Positions 1 through 9,209 of a stretch of DNA of 64,000 nt are shown one piece after another; the stretch's first letter is position 1, and each line of letters begins with the position of its first letter. The notes beneath the pieces were generated by a model. It was not told the DNA's origin. It made no database searches and worked only from the letters and a program-made list of their open reading frames with translations. The stretch spans positions 868,501 through 932,500 of the forward strand of contig NZ_WUQX01000001.1 of the NCBI RefSeq assembly GCF_009830285.1, read 5' to 3'. The position numbers were made by a program, and so were the translations under genes. The stretch is from Sporofaciens musculi. GTDB taxonomy: Bacteria > Bacillota > Clostridia > Lachnospirales > Lachnospiraceae.

Positions 1-3000
1 ACGGGGAATTTTTTAGGATTGCTGCCCGACAGCATGGAGAAATCAAAGCTGCACGGCATTGAGATTGACCCATTATCGGGTAGGATTGCAAAGCAGCTCT
101 ACCAGAAAGCCAGTATCGCCATTGAGGGGTTTGAGGAAACGAAGCTCCCAGACAATCACTTTGACGTGGTGCTTGGCAACATCCCGTTCGGGGAGTTCAA
201 AGTCAACGACAGCCGCTACAATGCCCAGAAGTTCCTAATCCACGACTATTTTATCGCAAAGGCACTGGACAAGGTGCGCTCAGGCGGCGTTGTGATGTTC
301 ATCACCTCTAAGGGGACGATGGACAAAACAAGCCCAGAGGTGCGGAAGTATATCGCACAGAGAGCCGAGCTTTTAGGTGCTGTCCGCTTGCCAGACAACA
401 CGTTTCGGGCAAACGCAGGCACAGAGGTCACGAGCGACATCCTTATTTTGCAGAAACGTGACCGCATGATAGAGATAGAGCCAGAGTGGGTACACCTCGA
501 CACAGACGGGAACGGCGTCACGATGAACAGCTACTTTGTCCAGCATCCAGAGATGGTGCTTGGCGAGATGAGGATAGAAAGCACAAGGTTCGGCATGGAC
601 AGCGTTTGCAAAGCCTATCCAGACGTGCCGCTTGCGGGGCTTCTCCACGTAGCCGTGCAGCGGATAAACGGCGAAATCCCAGAGATAGAAAATGAGGTTG
701 ACCGTATTTCTGACGAGCAGGAGAAAGCTATCCCCGCCGACCCGAACGTGCGGAACTTCTCTTTTGCCCTTGTGGGAGGAAAGGTCTACTTCCGAGAAAA
801 TAACGAAATGACCCCTGCGAACGTATCCATGACGGCGGAGAACCGCATCAAGGGGCTGTTGGAAATCCGTGACTGCGTGAGAAAGCTCATCCAGTACCAG
901 ACCGACGACTGCCCAGAGGAAATGATACAGACCGAGCAGGAAAACCTAAACCGCCTATATGATGCCTTTACTAAAAAGTATGGTTTAATCAACAGCAGAG
1001 GAAATTATCTTGCTTTTGCGGCAGATGAAAGTTATTTTTTACTTTGTTCCCTTGAAGTGCTTGACGATGAGGGAAAATTCAAACGCAAGGCGGATATGTT
1101 CACGAAGCGGACGATAAAGCCCCACCGAGAAGTGACCTTTGTGGAAACCGCCAGCGAAGCCCTCGCCCTCTCCATCGGGGAGAAAGCCCGTGTCGATTTA
1201 TCTTATATGGCACGGCTTACCTGCAGGTCGGAGGAAGAAATCATCAAGGAATTGCAGGGAGTTATCTACAAAGTGCCGTCTTGTGAGCCTGCAAGGTATG
1301 TGACCGCAGACGAATATTTATCGGGGAATGTGCGGGAGAAACTGAAAATTGCAGAGATAGCGGCAAAGTCAGACCCAAAGCTTGCGGTCAATGTAGCTGC
1401 TCTTAAAAAGGTTATCCCAAAGGATTTGCCCGCAAGTGAAATCTCCGTCCGTCTGGGTACGACATGGATACCGCAGAAGGATATACAGCATTTTATGATG
1501 GAGCTTTTGACGCCGTCAAGCTATGCGGCAGACAGGCTGCGAGTACGCTATACGGCATATAACGGCGACTGGTTCATCGAGAATAAGAGTTCCGACGTGG
1601 GAAATATCAAAGCGGACAGCACTTACGGCACGAAACGGGCAAGTGCCTACCGTATTATAGAAGACACATTAAATTTGAGGGACACCCGCATTTTTGACTA
1701 TATTTATGACGAACACAACAATAAAAAAGCGGTGCTGAACCATAAGGAAACCACGGCGGCACAGGCAAAGCAGGAGGTGATAAAGCAGGCGTTTCAAGAT
1801 TGGATTTGGAAAGACCCAGAGAGGAGGAACAGGCTTGTACGTTGCTACAATGACACATTTAACTCTATCCGCCCCCGTGAGTATGACGGAAGCCATATCA
1901 CATTTGGCGGCATCAGCCCAGAGATTCAGCTAAGACCGCACCAAGTTAATGCGATTGCCCATATCCTTTACGGCGGCAATACGCTTCTTGCACACAAAGT
2001 GGGGGCGGGCAAGACTTTTGAGATGGTCGCCGCTGCGCAGGAAAGCAAACGGTTAGGGCTATGCCAGAAATCCATGTTTGTCGTGCCGAATCATCTTGTC
2101 GGGCAGTGGGCGTCGGAGTATTTGCGGCTCTACCCATCTGCTAACATTCTTGTCACGACCAAGCGGGATTTTGAAACGGGAAACCGCAAGAAGTTCTGCG
2201 GCAGGATTGCGACGGGGGCATATGATGCGGTGATTATCGGACATTCGCAGTTCGAGAAAATCCCCATCAGCGAGGAACGACAGAGGGAACAGCTCAAGCG
2301 GCAGCTTCATGATATAGAGATAGGAATAGACGAAGTGCAGGCATCCAACGGGGAACAGTTTACGGTTAAGCAACTCATGAAAACAAGGAAAGCTATCAAG
2401 GCGAAGCTAGACAAGCTCAACGACACCAAGCGGAAAGACAGCGTGATAAACTTTGAGGAATTGGGCATAGACAGGCTCTTTATAGATGAGAGTCATTTTT
2501 ACAAGAACCTTTACCTTTACACCAAGATGCGGAACGTTGGCGGTATCGCCCAGACCGAAGCCCAGAAGTCAAGCGATTTGTTTATGAAATGCCGCTATCT
2601 GGACGAAATTACGGGAAACCGCGGCGTGGTTTTCGCAACAGGCACGCCCATCAGTAACTCGATGGTCGAGATGTACTCCGTGCAGAGGTACTTGCAGTAT
2701 GACACCCTTGCAAGGAACGGATTGCAGCATTTTGACAGTTGGGCTTCCACGTTTGGTGAAACGGTTACGGCTCTGGAACTCGCCCCCGAAGGCACGAATT
2801 ACCGAGCCAAGACAAGGTTTGCAAAGTTCTACAACCTGCCAGAATTGATGCAGATGTTCCGTGAAGTTGCGGACATTCAGACCGCCGATATGCTAAAACT
2901 GCCCGTGCCAAAGGTCAATTACCATAATATCAAGACAAAGCCGAGCCAAATCCAGACGGAAATGGTGGCGGGGCTTGCCAAGCGAGCCGAAAAAGTAAGA

Positions 3001-3516
3001 GCAAGGCTTGTAATGCCACAATTTGATAATATGCTCAAAATCACAAATGACGGTCGGAAACTGGCACTTGACCAGAGGTTGATTGACCCGCTGCTGCCAG
3101 ACGACCCGAACAGCAAAGTCAACGCCTGTGTGAACAATATTTACCGTATCTGGGAGGAACATACCGACACCAAAGCGGCACAACTTGTATTCTCTGATTT
3201 ATCGACACCTACTAATAAAAAGATAATAGAAATGCAGGAAGTCAGCGAAAATATCTTTGAAATGCTGCCCGACCAATTTGATAATGTCTATGATGATATG
3301 AGGAAGAAACTTATACAACGTGGAATCCCTGCGGAGCAGGTGCGTTTTATCCATGAAGCTACTACTGACGCACAGAAAAAAGAACTATTTGCCAAGGTAA
3401 GAAGCGGCGAGGTGCGTGTATTGTTTGGCTCTACCCAGAAGATGGGTGCGGGTACAAATTGTCAGGACAGGCTAATTGCGATTCATAACCTCGATTGCCC
3501 GTGGAAACCGTCGTGA
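1..3516 (+). CDS. ICE DNA methylase/SNF2-type helicase, N-terminal part (gene split by IME A)
   Basis: This is the large methylase-helicase of CTn/Tn1549-type ICEs, thought to act in DNA processing or protection. The frame is already open at base 1, and the first visible residues (TGNFLG) look like methylase motif I, so the start is upstream of the window. Other motifs are the amino-methylase motif IV variant NIPFG near residue 59, Walker A AHKVGAGKT near residue 665, the DESH Walker B near residue 830 and ATGTPISN near residue 880. The protein stops at CPWKPS, where motif VI should continue. The missing end is at 18506-19453. Joining the halves gives CPWKPTCLEQRQGRIERQGN in one frame, so the gene is split rather than decayed. 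Confidence 0.88.
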   Translation, partial: TGNFLGLLPDSMEKSKLHGIEIDPLSGRIAKQLYQKASIAIEGFEETKLPDNHFDVVLGNIPFGEFKVNDSRYNAQKFLIHDYFIAKALDKVRSGGVVMFITSKGTMDKTSPEVRKYIAQRAELLGAVRLPDNTFRANAGTEVTSDILILQKRDRMIEIEPEWVHLDTDGNGVTMNSYFVQHPEMVLGEMRIESTRFGMDSVCKAYPDVPLAGLLHVAVQRINGEIPEIENEVDRISDEQEKAIPADPNVRNFSFALVGGKVYFRENNEMTPANVSMTAENRIKGLLEIRDCVRKLIQYQTDDCPEEMIQTEQENLNRLYDAFTKKYGLINSRGNYLAFAADESYFLLCSLEVLDDEGKFKRKADMFTKRTIKPHREVTFVETASEALALSIGEKARVDLSYMARLTCRSEEEIIKELQGVIYKVPSCEPARYVTADEYLSGNVREKLKIAEIAAKSDPKLAVNVAALKKVIPKDLPASEISVRLGTTWIPQKDIQHFMMELLTPSSYAADRLRVRYTAYNGDWFIENKSSDVGNIKADSTYGTKRASAYRIIEDTLNLRDTRIFDYIYDEHNNKKAVLNHKETTAAQAKQEVIKQAFQDWIWKDPERRNRLVRCYNDTFNSIRPREYDGSHITFGGISPEIQLRPHQVNAIAHILYGGNTLLAHKVGAGKTFEMVAAAQESKRLGLCQKSMFVVPNHLVGQWASEYLRLYPSANILVTTKRDFETGNRKKFCGRIATGAYDAVIIGHSQFEKIPISEERQREQLKRQLHDIEIGIDEVQASNGEQFTVKQLMKTRKAIKAKLDKLNDTKRKDSVINFEELGIDRLFIDESHFYKNLYLYTKMRNVGGIAQTEAQKSSDLFMKCRYLDEITGNRGVVFATGTPISNSMVEMYSVQRYLQYDTLARNGLQHFDSWASTFGETVTALELAPEGTNYRAKTRFAKFYNLPELMQMFREVADIQTADMLKLPVPKVNYHNIKTKPSQIQTEMVAGLAKRAEKVRARLVMPQFDNMLKITNDGRKLALDQRLIDPLLPDDPNSKVNACVNNIYRIWEEHTDTKAAQLVFSDLSTPTNKKIIEMQEVSENIFEMLPDQFDNVYDDMRKKLIQRGIPAEQVRFIHEATTDAQKKELFAKVRSGEVRVLFGSTQKMGAGTNCQDRLIAIHNLDCPWKPS

Positions 3517-3536
3517 GTAGGACGGATTTTGCGGAC
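3507..3536 (+). other. attL of IME A
   Basis: Core ACCG lies at 3507-3510 in the helicase codons, and the element-side arm TTTTGCGGAC at 3527-3536. The arm is the exact reverse complement of the arm at the right end (18491-18500); the similarity extends a few bases further outward with a one-base gap. Exact strand-exchange bases cannot be fixed from sequence alone. Confidence 0.7.
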
Positions 3537-3570
3537 ATTCAAAATAAAAATGAATGTGGAGGTACAGACA

Positions 3571-3945
3571 ATGGCAAAGACAATTTTTGAGGAAATGGGC
3601 GGCAGATACGAAAGGCAAGGTGACTATTTAATTCCATGTATAGCTTTACCCGCCGAAGAAGAACAGCCGATAGGCACATGGGGACAGCGGCATCTGGACT
3701 ATCTGAAGCAGTACCGCAAGGTTACATACACCAATCTTCTCACAAGCGGCAGGCTGAATGCTTACCTTGCCGACATCAACAGGCAGGCGCAGGAACGCTT
3801 TGAAAGGCTCATAGAGGGCATGAAACAGGCACAGGGCATAACGGAACGTCTAAAGGCAGAAGACGCCTTAGAATGGACAGGGCGACTAGGTAACATAAGG
3901 GCTTGTGCGAGGGAGATTGTGAATGAGGAAATAATTTTCGTATAG
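3571..3945 (+). CDS. tnpV: TnpV-family transposon protein (IME A)
   Basis: A 124-residue protein very similar along its whole length to the copy at 28543-28917. TnpV proteins are small accessory proteins of Tn4451-like serine-recombinase elements; their exact role is unclear. I chose the ATG at 3571 because GGAGGT lies just upstream and the homologous gene has the same length. In the circular form of IME A this gene would directly follow the recombinase gene, since tnpX lies toward the right end and tnpV at the left end. That matches the tnpX-tnpV adjacency seen inside IME B. Confidence 0.85.
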   Translation: MAKTIFEEMGGRYERQGDYLIPCIALPAEEEQPIGTWGQRHLDYLKQYRKVTYTNLLTSGRLNAYLADINRQAQERFERLIEGMKQAQGITERLKAEDALEWTGRLGNIRACAREIVNEEIIFV

Positions 3946-3954
3946 GTAAACGAA

Positions 3955-3985
3955 GCGGCAGAGCGTAAAAGCCCTGTCGTTTTTC
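3955..3985 (+). terminator. Intrinsic terminator after tnpV (A)
   Basis: A hairpin with CGGCAG pairing with CTGTCG (one G-U) is followed by TTTTTC. An equivalent hairpin follows tnpV in IME B (28925-28952). Confidence 0.6.
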
Positions 3986-4235
3986 TTTGGGAAAGTTTTA
4001 TATAAATGATATAAAATCTCTGTATATAGGAGATTTATTTTATGTAAGATACAAAAGTTTATATTTGTACAGTTACAGTTGATGTGGTTTCTAAGGCAAA
4101 TTATAATATTAGATGGACGGTAGGCAAAGCATTTAAAGTAAAAAATTGGGGAATGAACAGAAAAAACTATTGAAAAAAGTAAAATTAATTGTAACGAATC
4201 GCACTTGAAAAGAACTAACAATATGAGGTGCTGAT

Positions 4236-4733
4236 ATGGATAAAGAAAAAATTGATGAAATATATCGTGAAAACGCTGCAATGATATATAAATATCTATG
4301 TGGCTTAACGCAGGACAGCGGACTTGCCGAGGAACTGACGCAGGAAACATTCTTTCAAGCAATTAAAGGAATTGACAAGTTTAGGGGAGATTGTAAAATT
4401 TCCGTCTGGCTATGCGGAATTGCCAAAAAATTATGGTACAAAGAACTTGAAAAAGGAAGCAGGCATAAAACCGCCCCACTGGACGATACGATACCTTCCA
4501 CAGAAAATGTTGAAAGTAAAAGTCTTAATAATTTAGAAAAAGTAGAAATTTTCCGCCTAATGCACAACCTTGATGATGTAACAAGGGAAGTCATGTATTT
4601 ACGATTGGCAGGAGAATTACAATTTTCTGAAATTGCGGCTATCTTGGGGAAAACGGAAAATTGGGCTAGGGTAACTTATTACAGGGGAAAACAAAAAATA
4701 ATGAAAGGAATGAAAGAATGGAACGAGAATTAG
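4236..4733 (+). CDS. ECF-type RNA polymerase sigma factor
   Basis: A 165-residue sigma-70 family protein. Region 2 is near residues 10-70 (IYKYLCGLTQDSGLAEELTQ) and the region 4 helix-turn-helix is near 110-155 (LRLAGELQFSEIAAILGK). It is the first gene of a tight cargo operon: its 3' end overlaps the membrane anti-sigma gene by 16 bases, and an ABC exporter follows. The layout suggests envelope-stress or antimicrobial-peptide sensing that induces the exporter. TGTAAC near 4190, upstream of the gene, resembles an ECF -35 element and may be an autoregulated promoter, but I see no convincing -10. Confidence 0.85.
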   Translation: MDKEKIDEIYRENAAMIYKYLCGLTQDSGLAEELTQETFFQAIKGIDKFRGDCKISVWLCGIAKKLWYKELEKGSRHKTAPLDDTIPSTENVESKSLNNLEKVEIFRLMHNLDDVTREVMYLRLAGELQFSEIAAILGKTENWARVTYYRGKQKIMKGMKEWNEN

Positions 4734-5476
4734 CTTGTGAGATTGTAAAAGATTTACTTCCTCTCTATGTGGACGGAATGGTAAGTGATGTTTCCAAAAA
4801 GAGTATAGAAAGCCATTTAGAGAATTGTACAGAATGTAATGAAATATATCACAATATGGCTTATCATCTGGAAATGGAAACCTTGCCAACGGAGGTTTCC
4901 GACATAAAAAGATTTTTGAAAAAAACAAAGAAAATGTATCTGCTATATGGGTTAGGCGGTCTTAGCTTTATTGCAATACTTGTCTGTCTGATTGTGGATT
5001 TGGCAGTAAACAAAGGAATTACATGGTCTTTGATTGCAGGAAGCTCTTGCTTATTTGCGGACGCTTTGATATATGCTCTATCAACCTGCAAAAAGAATAA
5101 AGGCTGTATTGCAATGGCAGTTATAAGTATTGGGTCGTTTGTCCTGCTTTCTGTCATACAGATTACCAGATATTATCTTATAGGAACAGGGACAGTCTGG
5201 CTTTTCCGTTATGGCTTACCCATCCTGCTGTTATGGCTTCTTGTCCTCTGGCTTCCAGTGCTTACAAGAACATTCCTAAAATGGAACATTTGGGATTGCA
5301 TAGCATGGTTTCTGTTATTGGTAATCATAGGAAACTATGTTACTAAACTGATCATAGGAGATTATGTGTGGAATGATGTACTCCATATGCAGGGATTTAT
5401 AGGTAATGCGCTTGGAGAAGTGATTGGAATAATAGTATTTGGACTTATAGGGAGGATAAAAAAATGGAGAAAATAA
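4718..5476 (+). CDS. Membrane anti-sigma factor with zf-HC2 domain
   Basis: A 252-residue protein. The N-terminal 45 residues carry a zinc-binding anti-sigma motif (CEIVKDLLPLY, then HLENCTEC). Roughly five or six hydrophobic segments follow from residue 70 to the end, so it is an integral membrane protein. Zf-HC2 proteins encoded directly after an ECF sigma factor normally sequester that sigma. The overlap with both neighbours (sigma upstream, ABC ATPase downstream) points to one translationally coupled operon. The signal it would sense cannot be read from the sequence. Confidence 0.8.
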   Translation: MERELACEIVKDLLPLYVDGMVSDVSKKSIESHLENCTECNEIYHNMAYHLEMETLPTEVSDIKRFLKKTKKMYLLYGLGGLSFIAILVCLIVDLAVNKGITWSLIAGSSCLFADALIYALSTCKKNKGCIAMAVISIGSFVLLSVIQITRYYLIGTGTVWLFRYGLPILLLWLLVLWLPVLTRTFLKWNIWDCIAWFLLLVIIGNYVTKLIIGDYVWNDVLHMQGFIGNALGEVIGIIVFGLIGRIKKWRK

Positions 5477-6387
5477 TCAGCGTAAAAAATCTAAGAAAAA
5501 CATATAAAAAGGAAACCGCCGTTGAGAATGTCTGCTTTGACCTTACACCTGGAAGTATCATGGGACTATTGGGAACAAACGGAGCGGGTAAGACTACGAC
5601 ATTAAAGATGATTACCAACTTGTGTTCCAAAAATAACGGGAAAATTGTCATAGACAATGTATCATTAGACGAAAACCCTGAACTGGCATTGTCAAAGGTT
5701 GGGGCTGCACTTGACACACCCAGTTTTTATCAAGAACTGACCGCAAGAGAAAATATAGAATGTTTTGCACATCTATATGAAAATATCCCTAAGGGGCAAG
5801 TCATGGAATTGCTTGATTATGTCGGGCTTAGTTCACAGGCTGAAAAGAAAGTTAAAAAGTTTTCTCTTGGAATGAAACAAAGACTGGCATTAGCAAGGGC
5901 TATGTTAGGGCAGCCAAAACTGATTATTTTAGACGAACCGGCAAACGGATTAGACCCGCAGGGACAGATTAACCTATACCGTTTGATTTGTGATATGGCA
6001 AAAGAACGAAACACAACATTTATCGTTTCATCACACCAACTACATGATATGGAAAAATTCTGTACCGATATTTTAATTTTGGATAAGGGAAAAAGTATCT
6101 TGCAGGGGAAAACGGAAGAAATTTTATCTGAAACGACAAACATTGTGGACTGTATACTGGAAGAAACGAAAACTGCCAGGAGCATCCTCTTCGAGTGCCA
6201 AGGAATAAGTTTGATTTCAGAGAACGGAAATCAGTTTACAGTCAGACTTGAAAATATCTGCTTCGACGAATTTATTAAAAAACTTGTAGCAAACCATTTG
6301 CATATCCGCTATCTTTCCATGCGGAAACACTCATTGCAGGATCTCTTTCTAAAATTAACAGGGGGAGCAGAGCCATGTATCCATTAA
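5464..6387 (+). CDS. ABC transporter ATP-binding protein, bacitracin/lantibiotic-immunity type
   Basis: A 307-residue ATPase of the BcrA/LanF-like group. Walker A is GTNGAGKTT near residue 39, the degenerate signature FSLGMKQR is near 135, and Walker B LIILDEPANGLDP is near 155. An H-loop (SSHQLHDME) follows. The start overlaps the anti-sigma gene by 13 bases and the end overlaps the first permease gene, so the set is co-translated. Known relatives export or expel cell-wall-active peptides. The actual substrate is not determinable here. Confidence 0.87.
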   Translation: MEKIISVKNLRKTYKKETAVENVCFDLTPGSIMGLLGTNGAGKTTTLKMITNLCSKNNGKIVIDNVSLDENPELALSKVGAALDTPSFYQELTARENIECFAHLYENIPKGQVMELLDYVGLSSQAEKKVKKFSLGMKQRLALARAMLGQPKLIILDEPANGLDPQGQINLYRLICDMAKERNTTFIVSSHQLHDMEKFCTDILILDKGKSILQGKTEEILSETTNIVDCILEETKTARSILFECQGISLISENGNQFTVRLENICFDEFIKKLVANHLHIRYLSMRKHSLQDLFLKLTGGAEPCIH

Positions 6388-7139
6388 CAAAATTATATGC
6401 GAGAAAAATATACAGACAAAAGCTGATTTACATTTTTTTTGCGTGCTTTTTTATAGCTTCTTTCTTTTATGCTTTTCTTATTTCAACACCGCAAATGGAA
6501 GACATGCTGAATATCAATATTGGAATTGTTGGGAGGAAAAATTTCCCCGAATTTATGATGAGATTTTATGTCGGAACAGTGGGTATTCTTTTTAATGTAT
6601 TTCTGCTGACGTTGTCTATTTGTGAGGAAGATAGGAACAAAATGCTTTATCAGCCTTTATTGCATGGGGAAAACCGCAGCAGAATGATGCGGTCAAAAAT
6701 TTATGTTGCCGTTAGTATGTCAATAATTTTTGTTTTACTGACAGCTTTTATAAATTACACAACAGCCTTTATGCGTTGGGGCTATGAAATCTTTGAACAG
6801 GCAGCTTTCATCAGAACCGTTATAAAATATCTGTTATCAGGTATCTATATGTCGGTTATTACGCTTGGAATCATTACACTTTGTATCTGTACCCGCAACG
6901 CATGGAAAACGATATTATTTGTGATTATTTATTTATTGATTGACCAATTTATTTACAGCTCCAATATTGCATTATTACAAAAAATATGGGTTGGATATTA
7001 CCTTAACCTTTGGACGTTTGCATATGAGTATCAGAAAATACCATTCAGCGAAGTACTGATAGGAATATCCATTATGGTACTGTACGGAATTATTTTTTTT
7101 CAAATATCCCTATACAGAACAAAAAAAATAGATTTTTGA
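6375..7139 (+). CDS. ABC-2 type permease subunit, first of pair
   Basis: A 254-residue hydrophobic protein with about six transmembrane segments and the acidic/basic loop CEEDRNKMLYQPLLHGENRS typical of lantibiotic-immunity permeases (LanE/LanG-like). It overlaps the ATPase gene by 13 bases and is followed after 12 bases by a paralogous permease. The two permeases plus the ATPase would form one exporter in the cytoplasmic membrane. Confidence 0.78.
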   Translation: MYPLTKLYARKIYRQKLIYIFFACFFIASFFYAFLISTPQMEDMLNINIGIVGRKNFPEFMMRFYVGTVGILFNVFLLTLSICEEDRNKMLYQPLLHGENRSRMMRSKIYVAVSMSIIFVLLTAFINYTTAFMRWGYEIFEQAAFIRTVIKYLLSGIYMSVITLGIITLCICTRNAWKTILFVIIYLLIDQFIYSSNIALLQKIWVGYYLNLWTFAYEYQKIPFSEVLIGISIMVLYGIIFFQISLYRTKKIDF

Positions 7140-7151
7140 GTGAGGTAAAAA

Positions 7152-7898
7152 ATGATTATAAGATTATTAAATATACAATTTACACGGCTGAAAAGGCAAA
7201 AGATATTATACTTATTTTTTGTCGTGATGGCAGTAATTATCATCTCCAATGCGCTGGGGTGCGCAGGCAGTTCAGAAGATTATGACATGGGATATTATGC
7301 AGGCGGTAAATTTCCAACGATGTGTATGCAGTCCTATATTGATATTGTCGGTACACTATTCCTTAGCTTTATCAGTGCAGTATTGATATGCGGGGAAAAG
7401 GCAAGCGGTATGTTTCGACAGCCTTTGTTGAATGGTGTTTCCAAAAGACAGCTTTTAATAGCAAAAACTGTTAGTATTTTCACAGTTGCGCTTATATGTT
7501 TTTTGTTTGTGGCAATCGTTAGTATTGTAACAGGCTTCGTTTTATGGGGCAGTCATATATTTGATAATGCACAGGAATATTTGTTACAAATGTTATTATT
7601 AGCTTTTCCGCAGACAACAATGGTTCTGTTTCTAGTGCTTTTGTCCTTGTATATGTCAAATATATCCAGTATGATGTGCGCTTCTCTGATAATTTTGTTA
7701 GTCAATAATTTATTTAGCCAGTTTTTTGGCAGTTACATTTCGTTTATAGACTTTATGTATTATCTGTATGCTTTTTCAGGATATAACGGAATAGAATTAA
7801 CAAGCAAAATAATTATATTAGGAATTGCTGTAAATATCATAACAGGAATTATTCTTATTTATGGTATTATCAGACGTACAAACAATATGATAATGTAA
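7152..7898 (+). CDS. ABC-2 type permease subunit, second of pair
   Basis: A 248-residue membrane protein paralogous to its neighbour: it shares the loop ICGEKASGMFRQPLLNGVSKRQ after the second hydrophobic segment and a similar six-segment pattern. This two-permease arrangement is typical of lantibiotic or bacitracin protection exporters. It is the last gene of the sigma/anti-sigma/ABC cargo operon of IME A. Confidence 0.78.
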   Translation: MIIRLLNIQFTRLKRQKILYLFFVVMAVIIISNALGCAGSSEDYDMGYYAGGKFPTMCMQSYIDIVGTLFLSFISAVLICGEKASGMFRQPLLNGVSKRQLLIAKTVSIFTVALICFLFVAIVSIVTGFVLWGSHIFDNAQEYLLQMLLLAFPQTTMVLFLVLLSLYMSNISSMMCASLIILLVNNLFSQFFGSYISFIDFMYYLYAFSGYNGIELTSKIIILGIAVNIITGIILIYGIIRRTNNMIM

Positions 7899-7934
7899 AA
7901 TTTTAAAAGAAATATTTTTAACAGGTGAGTATAA

Positions 7935-8123
7935 ATGAAAAAACAACAATGGATACTTTGCCCTATTTGTGGCAGTAAAACTCGTGACAGAATCAGACAA
8001 GATACTATTTTGAGAAATTATCCTCTATATTGCCCGAAGTGTAAACAGGAAACGCTGATTGAAGCAAAAAATTTAAAAATAACAGTCATCACAGAGCCAG
8101 ACACACAGATGCAGAGCCGATGA
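7935..8123 (+). CDS. Cysteine-rich KTR domain protein
   Basis: A 62-residue protein with two CxxC pairs (CPICG, CPKCK) and the KTR motif. Members are often found directly downstream of cargo resistance genes in Tn916-like elements (for example after tet(M)). A zinc-ribbon fold is likely; the function is unknown. The ribosome binding site ACAGGTGAG lies just upstream. It is present in IME A but not in the equivalent slot of IME B. Confidence 0.8.
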   Translation: MKKQQWILCPICGSKTRDRIRQDTILRNYPLYCPKCKQETLIEAKNLKITVITEPDTQMQSR

Positions 8124-8174
8124 ACAAGTGAGCAATCACAGTTCGTTAGCTCTATTTTATTTCATAAGGTTTTA

Positions 8175-8500
8175 AGGCAAACGCCCACCATATAAAAAAA
8201 CGGTGTTATGGTGGGCGGTATTGCTATGCCCGAAAAGACTTAACAGACACTCTCCAGACCTGTTTTGAAGTTTGGAGGTTTTTTATGTCCTTTTTTCGGG
8301 CAGTAATCTATCTGCTCATGCAACGCATATTTGACTTATACATAGCATATCAGGGAATGGCAGGAAGCCAGTTAAAAAAATCCCTGCCCATGTAACGCTA
8401 CTTCTCACCATGAAACCGGAAGTAGAATCTCCACTTAACAGAACATGTATCTCCTATAACCGTAGAGGTCACAGAGCCTTTGCGGTTTTTCTTTTGTCGT
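8175..8500 (+). ncRNA. Conserved structured leader RNA of the IME backbone (copy A)
   Basis: This 480-base gap before the sigma-like gene holds several hairpins. CGCCCACCA (8182-8190) pairs with TGGTGGGCG (8209-8217). TGCCCGAAAA (8227-8236) pairs with TTTTCGGGCA (8293-8302), enclosing CTCCAGAC (8252-8259) with GTTTGGAG (8270-8277). CTACTTC pairs with GAAGTAG near 8400-8430, and AACCG with CGGTT ahead of a T-rich tract near 8485. The same series is present in IME B at 30165-30490, with base changes that keep the pairing. It probably acts as an attenuator-like leader for the downstream genes; no ligand is suggested. Confidence 0.6.
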
Positions 8501-8606
8501 TTTTTATCAGATTGTGCCGCAGGGCTGTTTCTGGTGTCCGTTGCCGCTCTCCGCCCTCTCCATCTGGATTTTAGCATTTCAAAAATTCAGATGGGAGGAA
8601 AATACG

Positions 8607-9122
8607 GTGAAGTATGCACCAAGAAAGGTATATATCAAAGAAAACAACGTCTATGTGGAACTATCATATAAAGACTTTTGCCGCCGCAGGGAATCCGACC
8701 AGAGTTACATGGACAAGCTGTTTATCCCCGTGCAGGGCTGTCTGCTTGAAGTGGTGCGGGAACAGTACGCAGATTTCTATCGGGATAAAGAACGGTGGCG
8801 TTATCTGAAAAAACTGGACACAAATCACAAGCTGCTGTCATTAGAGGGATTTACGGATAGTGAGGGGAATGTGCTTGATTTTATTGTTGATGAAGCGGTG
8901 GACGTTGCAGAAACCGTTGTCCGTGCGGTAATGGTGGACAGGCTGAAAGCCGCCATGTCCTTATTGTCGGGAAATGAGCAGGCATTGATAAACGCAATCT
9001 TCTTTGAGGAACTTTCCGAGCGGGAAGTCGGATTGCGGTTAGGCGTGACACAGAGTGTTGTCAACAAGCGCAAAGCCAAAATCCTTGCGAAGCTGAGGAA
9101 GATAATGGAAAACAAAATTTAA
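8607..9122 (+). CDS. Sigma-70 family-like regulator, first of three (IME A)
   Basis: A 171-residue protein whose C-terminal third (residues 115-165) is a sigma region 4-like helix-turn-helix (EELSEREVGLRLGVTQSVVNKRKAKI). I chose the GTG at 8607 because GGGAGGAAAA precedes it and IME B has the same start. It is about 90% identical by eye to 30600-31115. It follows the structured leader and is the first of three sigma-like genes, probably regulating IME genes such as repA or the recombinase; that role is inferred. Confidence 0.75.
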   Translation: MKYAPRKVYIKENNVYVELSYKDFCRRRESDQSYMDKLFIPVQGCLLEVVREQYADFYRDKERWRYLKKLDTNHKLLSLEGFTDSEGNVLDFIVDEAVDVAETVVRAVMVDRLKAAMSLLSGNEQALINAIFFEELSEREVGLRLGVTQSVVNKRKAKILAKLRKIMENKI

Positions 9123-9128
9123 GGCGTT

Positions 9129-9173
9129 CAGCCCCCTTGTTTTTTCCTTTGGAAAAATGAGGGGGCTTTTCCC
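9129..9173 (+). terminator. Strong hairpin between sigma-like genes 1 and 2 (A)
   Basis: AGCCCCCTTG.. pairs with ..TGAGGGGGCT through a long stem closed by a TTTG loop and followed by TTTTCC. The same hairpin lies at 31121-31165 in IME B. It could partly terminate or process the operon transcript. Confidence 0.65.
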
Positions 9174-9209
9174 TGCCCCCTCAATCAATTCTGATAGGAG
9201 GAAATAAGG

